Shown here: one piece after another, positions 1-5,537 of the stretch
How positions within the stretch are numbered: the first letter of the stretch is position 1
Layout of the letters: each line of letters starts with the position of its first letter
Translations under genes and position numbers: made by a program
Notes under the pieces: generated by a model
What the model saw: the letters and a program-made list of their open reading frames with translations, nothing else
What the model was told of the DNA's origin: nothing
Databases searched by the model: none
NCBI GenBank assembly: GCA_005879015.1
Contig: VBMC01000236.1
Coordinates: 1 to 7,470, forward strand
Direction of reading: 5' to 3'
From: Methanobacteriota archaeon
Lineage (GTDB): Archaea; Thermoplasmatota; Thermoplasmata; RBG-16-68-12
Length of the DNA stretch: 7,470 bases

Positions 1-2
1 AC

Positions 3-86
3 CGCTGGGTTCACCCCGGCGAGGAACTCGACCGCCTTCAAACGGTTCCGCGCTTGAAAGACGTCGTCGCGGCGGTCCTACGTTAA
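3..86 (+). CDS. Possible C-terminal end of an unidentified protein (partial)
   Basis: A frame open from the window edge encodes 27 residues ending in LKDVVAAVLR and stops with TAA at 84-86. Third codon positions are mostly G or C, as in the confirmed genes here. The stop overlaps the ileS stop on the opposite strand (TAA read 85 to 83) in one TTAA, a common layout for tightly packed convergent genes. The fragment is too short to assign to a family. A competing reading on the minus strand (about 67 to 1, DDVFQARNRLKAVEFLAGV) is also open but has only a TTG as a possible start, so the plus reading is slightly preferred. Confidence 0.33.
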   Translation, partial: RWVHPGEELDRLQTVPRLKDVVAAVLR

Positions 87-2446
87 CGGTCGGCGTCTCG
101 TGAGGTCTCGCCCGACGAGCCACCTCTAGATCCGATCACTCGATCCACCTCCCTCTCGAGCAGGGTGAGCTGATGCGGGTCGAGGGCCGACGGATTCACG
201 GACACGAGGAACACGCCGTTGTTGATCGCGACTTGGTCGCGAATCGACTGGACGAGCCTCAGGACCGTGATGAAGTTGTTATTCGTAACCAGATACTCAA
301 TCGCGTCGAGGAGGATGACGCCCTTCTCACGCGTGAGGAACTGTTCCACCGCGAGCGACAGCTTCTCGAGGTCCTTCGGCCGGACCGAGTCCTCCTTGCC
401 GACGTTGCTCAACCAGAGGATCGGGAGGTCGGAGCCACCGAGGCGCTCCCGCACCTTCTGCGGAAAGATCCGCGTGATCGCCATCCCCGGTTTCCCCGCC
501 TTCTGGGCGATCTGGAAGAGCCGGTATGCTTCGTCCGGCGCCGCCTCCTCGACCAGGTAGGAGGAAGAATCCTTCAATAGCGGCGGGGGCTCATCCTCCG
601 ACGAGGTCCGAGCGGGAGTCGATGCCGCCCGAGCCTGCGGCGCGCCGCACGACGGGCACTCGGTGGAACCCGCGGGGATCAGCTCACCGCAGGCGATGCA
701 CGCGATGCGGGAGGGTGACCCGACGCTGGCGGTGGACAGAACGAAGCCACACACGGGGCACTTCTCCGCCCCCGGAGGGATGGCGGCTTTGCAACGCGGG
801 CACGGCGTCGTCTTCGTCGTGACGGGCTCGCCACACCGGGAGCAGCGGCGCGCGCTCGCCGAGACGGAGGCCCCGCAGGTGGGACAGGAAAAGGGGACCT
901 CTTTCGTCGCCGCCAGGGCGTCCAAGATCCGGACCGCGTCCGCCCCCTGCAAGCCCTCGATCTGGGCGAGTTCCTGTTTCGTCGCGGCCTGGAGCGCCCC
1001 GCGGCTCTTGTATCCGGCGTCGAAGAGCGCCATTGCTTTCGGCACTGTGATCCCGGGAATCCGTGTGAAGTCTCGGAGAGCCTCCGACATGTGGAGCGGC
1101 GTGACGCCGATCGTCACGGAATGGCCATCGACATCGTTCCATTCCACAACATATTCGGATTCCACCGTCCCTTCAGCGAACGTGAACTTGCGGGATCGAG
1201 TCTCCCGCGCCATGAATTCCTTCTGGCTTCCCAGCATCGTCGCGAAGTCCTTGCTCGTCTTCACGACGGTCTCGATGAAGTCGTCGACATCGAGGTCGAT
1301 ATCCTTCCGCATCTGTTGGATTCGGCGGATGATCTCCCGCGCGTACGGGACCATGGACGGTTCGATCGTCACGATCTGGCCCTCGACCCCGACCTGGAGG
1401 TGTCCCTTGTCGAGGGCCTTCTTGATCTCGTCGGCGGATCGCGTTTCGAGGAGCTTCACGATCTTGGGCTGCAACACGCGGTAGGCCTTGCCGATCGCCG
1501 CCGGATCGGGCTTGACGACGAGTGCCATCCCGGGGAACTCCTCCGTCTCTTTCAGGACGGCCAGGGTTTTCGCATTCGCCTGCTCGAGGAAGATGCCCCG
1601 CAACGTCTCGAGCGCGGCCGCCGCGTCGGGCGTCGGACTCTTCACCGCGACGAGCTTCAGAGGCCAACGCAACTTGCGCCCTCCCTTCTGGCGTTCCTTC
1701 GACACGACCTCGACCAGTTCCTGGACGATGCCCATGGACCGTTCGATATCCGGCTGGATTCGTTCCTCCCGCGCGGACGGCCAATCGACCATGTGAACGC
1801 TCAGCTTCTTCCCGTCGAGTCGTTGGTAGATCGCCTCGGCGACGAACGGCGTCGCGGGCGCGAGGAGCAGGGCGAGCGTCCGGAGCGCCTCGAAGAGCAC
1901 GTGGTACGCCGCGAGCTTGTCGCGGTCCTCCGCCTCGGTCCACGTCCGGCCGCGAACGAGTTTCACATACCAGCGGGAGAGATCGTCCAGGATGAAGGAC
2001 TCGACCGCCCGGTAGGCCCGGTGCAGGTGGTACGTCGCGAACTCCTTGTTCACGGCGGATTTCAGGCCCTCGAGCCGTGAAAGTAGCCAGCGGTCCTCGG
2101 GCCGTAGGTGGCCCGAGATCGACGCGAAATCCGGCGAGGCCGGGTCGAACCGGTCCAGCACCATGTAGGTCGTCGCGAAGCGAAGCACGTTCCAGAGGAT
2201 GTTCAGCGTTCGGTTGGCGTTCCGGACGCCGTCCTCCTGGAACGTCTTGTCGTCCCAGATGGCGTTCACGGAGAGCATGTAGAAGCGAAGCGCGTCGACG
2301 CCGAACTTGCGGACGATCGTCTCCGGCTCGATGATGTTCCCCAAGGACTTGTGCATCTGCCGCCCGTCGGGCCCGTTCACCCATCCATGCATGAGCACGC
2401 TGTCGTACGGTGCCCGATCGAACGCGACGACGCCGGCGGCGAGCTG
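83..2446 (-). CDS. ileS: Isoleucyl-tRNA synthetase, C-terminal part, fused to HhH, zinc-ribbon and DUF835 domains
   Basis: This is the downstream part of the split ileS: 787 residues from the recovered frame (QLAAGVVAFDRAPYDSVLMHG) to TAA at 83-85. The frame stays open upstream to about 2800, but there it is only a shadow of the N-terminal part. Residues about 30-37 (QMHKSLGN) are the KMSKS-type ATP loop. The anticodon-binding helical domain and the archaeal C-terminal region follow, ending near residue 448 (HSVTIGV). Translation continues without a stop into a helix-hairpin-helix region (about 453-513), three CxxC-type zinc ribbons (about 521-602; CPTC/CSRC, CPRC/CPVC, CIAC/CPSC), a Ser/Pro/Glu-rich linker, and a DUF835 domain (about 629-771) with LPILWLSNV, GVILLDAIEYLV and IRDQVAINNG. 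Archaeal IleRS is usually about 1,040-1,070 residues, so about 335 residues here are extra. HhH/zinc-ribbon/DUF835 proteins are known as separate proteins in Thermoplasmata; their function is unknown to me. M453 (codon at 1090) could start a separate protein, but there is no stop and no obvious ribosome binding site before it. Confidence 0.85.
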   Translation of the reverse strand, partial: QLAAGVVAFDRAPYDSVLMHGWVNGPDGRQMHKSLGNIIEPETIVRKFGVDALRFYMLSVNAIWDDKTFQEDGVRNANRTLNILWNVLRFATTYMVLDRFDPASPDFASISGHLRPEDRWLLSRLEGLKSAVNKEFATYHLHRAYRAVESFILDDLSRWYVKLVRGRTWTEAEDRDKLAAYHVLFEALRTLALLLAPATPFVAEAIYQRLDGKKLSVHMVDWPSAREERIQPDIERSMGIVQELVEVVSKERQKGGRKLRWPLKLVAVKSPTPDAAAALETLRGIFLEQANAKTLAVLKETEEFPGMALVVKPDPAAIGKAYRVLQPKIVKLLETRSADEIKKALDKGHLQVGVEGQIVTIEPSMVPYAREIIRRIQQMRKDIDLDVDDFIETVVKTSKDFATMLGSQKEFMARETRSRKFTFAEGTVESEYVVEWNDVDGHSVTIGVTPLHMSEALRDFTRIPGITVPKAMALFDAGYKSRGALQAATKQELAQIEGLQGADAVRILDALAATKEVPFSCPTCGASVSASARRCSRCGEPVTTKTTPCPRCKAAIPPGAEKCPVCGFVLSTASVGSPSRIACIACGELIPAGSTECPSCGAPQARAASTPARTSSEDEPPPLLKDSSSYLVEEAAPDEAYRLFQIAQKAGKPGMAITRIFPQKVRERLGGSDLPILWLSNVGKEDSVRPKDLEKLSLAVEQFLTREKGVILLDAIEYLVTNNNFITVLRLVQSIRDQVAINNGVFLVSVNPSALDPHQLTLLEREVDRVIGSRGGSSGETSRDADR

Positions 2447-4041
2447 CCGCTGTCCCACCAGACGTCGAGGATGTCGGGGACCCGCCTCATCTCCTCGCGG
2501 CACTTCGGACACGGTAGGACGACCTGGTCGATCCCCGGCCGGTGTAGGTCCATCCCGTCCGCGTACCCCTGGGCCTTCCGCAACGCATCCGAGGAGCCCA
2601 CGACGATCCACTGGCCGCACTTCGTGCACCGCCAGATCGGGAGCGGGATGCCCCAGTACCGCTGGCGGGAGAGGCACCAATCCCGCAGGTTCTGTGTCCA
2701 GTCCATCTGACGGGCCGCGCCCGCCCATTCCGGATACCACGCGACCCGGCGGACCTCGTCGACCATTTTCGCCTTGATCGGTGTGACTCGCAGGAACCAC
2801 TGGACCGTCGCGCGGTAGAGGATTGGCGTCTTGCAGCGCCAGCAGTGACCGTAGGCGTGGACCAGCGTCTCCGCGGCGAAGAGAGCGTTCGCGGCGCGGA
2901 GGTCCTCGATGATTACCGCGTCCGCCTCTTTGACAGGCTTATCGGCGTACACGCCCGCCTCGTTCGTGAAATGGCCTCGTCCGTCGACGGGACTGAAGAC
3001 CGGCAAGCCGAGGGTCTGCCCGAGTTCGAAATCTTCCGGACCATGACCCGGCGCGGTGTGGACCAGGCCCGTGTGCTCCGCCTCGACGGTGCTCGAGGAG
3101 ACTACGCGATGGACCCATTCGCCCCTCACGGTCCCCTGATAGGGGACCTTGTCCGCGAGCGGGTGCGCATAGGCCAGGCCGACCAGCTTGTCGCCGGTCG
3201 TCGTCTCGGCGACCTCGTAGGCGGTCACCCCGCCGCGGGCCATGACGGTGGGAACCGTAGCCTCCATCGTCCACAGGAATTCCACGGACTCTCCGCGGAC
3301 CACCTTCACCTTCGAGTAGACGAACTGCGGGTGGACCGCGATTGCCAGATTCGCGGGGAGGGTCCAGGGAGTCGTCGTCCAGATTAGGAGGGACTCGGCG
3401 GGTCGGTCCCGGAGGGGGAACTTGACGTAGATGGAGGGATCCGTCTCATCCGAGTACTCGATCTCCGCGTCGGCCAAGGCGGTCTCGTCGCGGGAGCACC
3501 ACTGGGTCGAGCGGAGGGCCTCGTAGAGCAGACCTCGTTCGTGCGCGCGGCCGAGCGTCCACCACGCCGCTTCGATGAATTCGTTCCGGATCGTCATGTA
3601 GGGCCGGTCCCAGTCCATCCAGATTCCGAGGGCCCGGAACTGGTCCGTCATCTTGTTGAGGAGGTCGAGGGCGAACGTGCGACATGTCGCGACGAACTTC
3701 TCGATCCCGAGGTCCTCGATCTCCTTCTTGTTCGTGATCCCCAGGGTCTTCTCGACCTGGACCTCGATCGGAAGGCCGTGCATGTCGTAGCCGGGCTGAT
3801 CCCGCACCCGGAAGCCGCGCATCCGGCGGAAGCGGATGACCGCGTCCTTCGTCGTCTTGTTCAACACTTGACCCAGGTGGATGGACCCGGTCGTGTACGG
3901 CGGTCCATCACCGAAGTAAAAGTCGTCGCCCTTCGATCGCGCTTCGACCGTCTTCGCGTAAACCTTCGCGCGGTTCCAGAACTCTTGGACTTGCTTCTCC
4001 ACCTCGAGTGGAGCATACGCTTTCTCCGCCTGCTTGATCAT
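2377..4041 (-). CDS. ileS: Isoleucyl-tRNA synthetase, N-terminal part (frame broken after the DVWWDSG motif)
   Basis: Class I synthetase that charges tRNA-Ile with isoleucine in the cytoplasm. Visible motifs are the HIGH-type signature as HLGQ (residues 55-58, after GPPYTTGSI), the CP1 editing domain with IWTTTPWTLPANLAI (220-234) and HTAPGHGPEDF (328-338), the core motif SRQRYWGIPLP (458-468), and a zinc-finger pair CTKC/CPKC (472-475, 511-514). DVWWDSG (526-532) is normal. After Gly532 the frame gives non-homologous residues and a stop at 2377. Homology resumes at 2446 in another frame, so only 532 residues are authentic. The ATG at 4041 (MIKQAEKAYAPLEVEKQV) is chosen because homology starts there and GGGGAG lies about 10 bases upstream; a GTG at 4071 adds ten residues of no recognisable homology. 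The gene lies downstream of tRNA-His on the same strand. Confidence 0.9.
   Translation of the reverse strand: MIKQAEKAYAPLEVEKQVQEFWNRAKVYAKTVEARSKGDDFYFGDGPPYTTGSIHLGQVLNKTTKDAVIRFRRMRGFRVRDQPGYDMHGLPIEVQVEKTLGITNKKEIEDLGIEKFVATCRTFALDLLNKMTDQFRALGIWMDWDRPYMTIRNEFIEAAWWTLGRAHERGLLYEALRSTQWCSRDETALADAEIEYSDETDPSIYVKFPLRDRPAESLLIWTTTPWTLPANLAIAVHPQFVYSKVKVVRGESVEFLWTMEATVPTVMARGGVTAYEVAETTTGDKLVGLAYAHPLADKVPYQGTVRGEWVHRVVSSSTVEAEHTGLVHTAPGHGPEDFELGQTLGLPVFSPVDGRGHFTNEAGVYADKPVKEADAVIIEDLRAANALFAAETLVHAYGHCWRCKTPILYRATVQWFLRVTPIKAKMVDEVRRVAWYPEWAGAARQMDWTQNLRDWCLSRQRYWGIPLPIWRCTKCGQWIVVGSSDALRKAQGYADGMDLHRPGIDQVVLPCPKCREEMRRVPDILDVWWDSGSSPPASSRSIGHRTTACSCMDG
2441..2452 (-). other. Deletion and frameshift junction in ileS
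   Basis: Reading the minus strand, DVWWDSG ends with GGC at 2448-2446. The next recognisable family sequence, QLAAGVVAFDRAPY, starts with CAG at 2446-2444 in a different frame. In intact archaeal IleRS about 35-45 residues lie between these two blocks, including the DQxRGWF segment of the catalytic core. So roughly 105-135 bases are missing, by a number not divisible by three. A simple one-base indel does not explain this, because no other frame here encodes the missing block. Confidence 0.85.
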
Positions 4042-4123
4042 CGCAGCCCCGCTCCCCGGGATTCGGACCACCGCGAGGCTTCTTCATCGCCTCGGAGCGG
4101 CGACCCACCCATTCGGCACTCGC

Positions 4124-4131
4124 TATTAAAA
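4124..4131 (-). promoter_or_regulatory. Candidate TATA box for ileS
   Basis: The minus strand reads TTTTAATA here, the most AT-rich stretch between tRNA-His and ileS. With usual archaeal spacing, transcription would start near 4101 and give a leader of about 60 bases containing a GGGGAG ribosome-binding-like sequence before the ATG at 4041. Read-through from the tRNA promoter is also possible. Confidence 0.4.
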
Positions 4132-4179
4132 CGTGCGGAGCCCGTTCCACCCCGAGGCACGTCGCGACCGGGGCAGGAG

Positions 4180-4256
4180 GGCCGGGAGCGAGATTTGAAC
4201 TCGCGTCAAGGGATCCACAGTCCCCTAGCATAAGACCAGGCTAGCCCATCCCGGCC
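4180..4256 (-). tRNA. tRNA-His (anticodon GTG)
   Basis: The minus strand folds as a tRNA. The acceptor arm GCCGGGA pairs with TCCCGGC over 7 bp. The anticodon stem GGGGA/TCCCT encloses the loop CTGTGGA, giving anticodon GTG. The T arm is GCGAG-TTCAAAT-CTCGC with 5 bp. A further G precedes position 1 and faces C73, which is the G-1:C73 pair used as the histidine identity element; here it is encoded in the DNA. CCA is not encoded (CTCC follows C73). The D arm is the weakest part: G11-C24 and C12-G23 pair, G10 with T25 is a wobble, and 13/22 is a T-T mismatch, with a rather long loop containing AGCCTGGTC. No intron is seen. It has its own TATA box upstream and ileS downstream. Confidence 0.93.
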
Positions 4257-4280
4257 GCAGTTCGGCGGAAGAGGCGGGGA

Positions 4281-4288
4281 GGATATAG
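4281..4288 (-). promoter_or_regulatory. TATA box of the tRNA-His gene
   Basis: The minus strand reads CTATATCC, preceded by a run of A. Its centre is about 29 bases upstream of the tRNA 5' end, the spacing expected for an archaeal promoter starting at or just before the mature tRNA end. Confidence 0.6.
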
Positions 4289-4334
4289 GGTTTTTGTGGA
4301 CGTGCTCGGGCCGAGCCCTTCAGAGGATTGTCTC

Positions 4335-4535
4335 TCACTTTTCCGGAGTGCGCATGATCCCCAGTGTGGATCGCCTGAGCCGCGCGAACGACACGACGAT
4401 AAGGGCAAGTCCCGCGATTTCGAGACCGATGAACAGGTACGTGAACGAGGAGAGGAGGAGACTTGCCATCGCGCCTCCAAAGAGGACGATCAAACCGACC
4501 GCCCCGACGGCCACGCTCATCCTTCGCCTCTGCAT
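4335..4535 (-). CDS. Small two-helix membrane protein, unknown function
   Basis: A 66-residue protein with two predicted membrane helices, about residues 6-28 (VAVGAVGLIVLFGGAMASLL) and 31-50 (TYLFIGLEIAGLALIVVSFA). Arginines before the first helix (QRRR) and after the second (ARLRR) suggest that both ends face the cytoplasm. I do not recognise a family. The ATG at 4535 is chosen because GGAGG lies 8 bases upstream. A TTG at 4592 would add 19 charged residues but lies close to the start site predicted from the shared TATA region at 4614-4620. The gene is divergent from argF and ends about 80 bases before tRNA-His. The hydrophobic pattern is too regular for a chance frame, although the opposite strand is also open here. 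Confidence 0.62.
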   Translation of the reverse strand: MQRRRMSVAVGAVGLIVLFGGAMASLLLSSFTYLFIGLEIAGLALIVVSFARLRRSTLGIMRTPEK

Positions 4536-4613
4536 GGCGGCATCCTCCGCGGCCCGGCGGCGTTGAGACGGAGTCGACGGTGGCGATTCCAACGCACCGC
4601 ATTCGACCTCCGG

Positions 4614-4620
4614 TTATTTG
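4614..4620. promoter_or_regulatory. Bidirectional TATA-like element between the small membrane gene and argF
   Basis: The plus strand reads TTATTTG and the minus strand CAAATAA, an AT-rich island in high-GC surroundings. On the minus strand it predicts a start near 4588, about 50 bases before the ATG at 4535. On the plus strand it predicts a start near 4642, about 46 bases before the argF ATG at 4688. Confidence 0.35.
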
Positions 4621-4648
4621 ATGGCTGCGCCTGAGGTCCGCGCGTTGC

Positions 4649-4663
4649 ACAAACGTTTTGTAC
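4649..4663 (+). promoter_or_regulatory. Candidate argF promoter or operator with an inverted repeat
   Basis: ACAAA (4649-4653) and TTTGT (4657-4661) form a perfect inverted repeat around CGT. The overlapping TTTTGTAC (4656-4663) has its centre about 28 bases before the argF ATG, where a TATA box would give a leaderless transcript. A short palindrome over a promoter element would suit a repressor site, but the match is short and may be chance. Confidence 0.28.
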
Positions 4664-4687
4664 GCCGCGCCGGATGGAGCGCCGGCC

Positions 4688-4843
4688 ATGGCAGGAAAAC
4701 GCGATTTCGTGTCGATGCGCGACGTCCGCGACGATCTCGTCGGCCTGCTCGAACTCGCCGGGAGCATCAAGAATCGGACGAAAGCCCGAATGACCTGCAA
4801 TTGGGCCGCGGAGAGACGATCGCGGACACGGCGCGCGTCCTGA
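4688..4843 (+). CDS. argF: Ornithine carbamoyltransferase, N-terminal part (frame broken)
   Basis: The ATG at 4688 starts [20 protein letters not shown], then [13 protein letters not shown]. This is the usual first helix region of ornithine carbamoyltransferases, where a family Kxx-rich segment leads into the carbamoyl-phosphate domain. Only about 33 residues (to roughly 4786) are authentic; the rest of this frame is out of register and stops at 4841-4843. GGATGGAG lies about 9 bases upstream. The enzyme makes citrulline from ornithine and carbamoyl phosphate in arginine biosynthesis or catabolism. The expected next segment, with the STRTR carbamoyl-phosphate motif, is absent from all frames. 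Confidence 0.75.
   Translation: MAGKRDFVSMRDVRDDLVGLLELAGSIKNRTKARMTCNWAAERRSRTRRAS
4785..4791 (+). other. Deletion and frameshift junction in argF
   Basis: IKNRTKA in one frame ends near 4786, and [15 protein letters not shown] starts at 4789 in another. Intact family members have about 40-45 residues between these blocks, including the STRTR motif. Roughly 120-135 bases are therefore missing, by a number not divisible by three. Confidence 0.85.
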
Positions 4844-5490
4844 GCCGCTACGTCGACGGCATTATGTACCGCGCATTCAAGCACGAGAACGTCCGCGAGC
4901 TCGCGAGGAACGCGAGTGTGCCGGTCATCAACGGTCTGGACGACCGAGAACATCCGTGCCAAACGGTCTCGGATCTGTTCACGATCCAAGAGCGGAAGGC
5001 GCCGCTGGACGGACTGAAGCTGGCCTACGTGGGGGACGGGAACAACGTGTGCAACTCGCTGCTCCTCGGGTCCGCCACGGTCGGGATGGACATGACCGCG
5101 GCGTGTCCGGCCGGATACGAGCCCGATCCGGAGCTGCTTCGCGAGGCGAGGCAGATCGCGAAGGATCGCGGTGCGACCATTGAGGTGGCGCATGATCCTC
5201 ATTCCGCGGTCCGGGGTGCCGATGTCATCTACACCGACGTCTGGGTCTCGATGGGCCAGGAGCGGGAGAAGGAGGAGCGCGAGAAAATCTTCCGACCGTA
5301 CCAGGTCAACACGAAACTGCTCGACCACGCGAAACCGGATGCCGTCGTGATGCACTGCCTGCCGGCCCACCGGGGGCTGGAGATCACGGACGAGGTGATG
5401 GACGGTCCTCGTTCCATCGTGTTCGATCAGGCCGAAAACCGGCTCCATGCCCAGAAGGCGATCCTCGCCCGCTTCCTGGCGGGCGTCTGA
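4789..5490 (+). CDS. argF: Ornithine carbamoyltransferase, main C-terminal part
   Basis: The recovered frame gives 233 residues up to TGA at 5488-5490. Seen motifs are [20 protein letters not shown], the substrate motif EHPCQ within [13 protein letters not shown], the ornithine-binding SMG loop in DVWVSMGQE, and the catalytic MHCLPAHRG near the end. HCLP and SMG together separate ornithine from aspartate carbamoyltransferase. The frame is open upstream to 4618 but without homology there. Both parts add up to about 266 residues, against about 305-310 in the family; the difference matches the missing block. Without STRTR the protein as written could not bind carbamoyl phosphate normally. The ABC permease promoter starts about 20 bases after the stop. 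Confidence 0.9.
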   Translation, partial: NDLQLGRGETIADTARVLSRYVDGIMYRAFKHENVRELARNASVPVINGLDDREHPCQTVSDLFTIQERKAPLDGLKLAYVGDGNNVCNSLLLGSATVGMDMTAACPAGYEPDPELLREARQIAKDRGATIEVAHDPHSAVRGADVIYTDVWVSMGQEREKEEREKIFRPYQVNTKLLDHAKPDAVVMHCLPAHRGLEITDEVMDGPRSIVFDQAENRLHAQKAILARFLAGV

Positions 5491-5508
5491 GGGCCCCGCG
5501 ACAACCCG

Positions 5509-5514
5509 TAAATA
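5509..5514 (+). promoter_or_regulatory. TATA box of the ABC transporter operon
   Basis: TAAATA in an otherwise GC-rich gap has its centre 26-27 bases before a GTG codon at 5538. This is the spacing expected for a leaderless archaeal transcript. It argues against the TTG at 5526, which would lie upstream of the transcript start. Confidence 0.5.
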
Positions 5515-5537
5515 GGGTCCCTCCTTTGCGGGCGACG

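Noticed and set aside
1091..2080. A 329-codon open frame on the plus strand opposite ileS
   Set aside because: It lies entirely antisense to well-conserved synthetase sequence. Its composition (rich in Arg, Asp, Leu) is what a high-GC gene gives in its opposite frame, and it has no recognisable motifs.
2377..2452. Programmed frameshift in ileS
   Set aside because: A frameshift alone would not restore the missing catalytic block, which is absent from all frames, and no slippery run is present at the junction.
4304..4316. GCTCGG-G-CCGAGC inverted repeat after the small membrane gene, considered as a terminator
   Set aside because: The loop is too short for a full stem and no T run follows on either strand in the right place.
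4785..4791. An intron or inserted element interrupting argF
   Set aside because: Sequence is missing here, not added; the two coding blocks abut directly.
4225..5448. A 407-codon open frame on the minus strand opposite argF
   Set aside because: It is antisense to clear ornithine carbamoyltransferase motifs and also runs across the small membrane gene and into the tRNA. It looks like a high-GC shadow frame.
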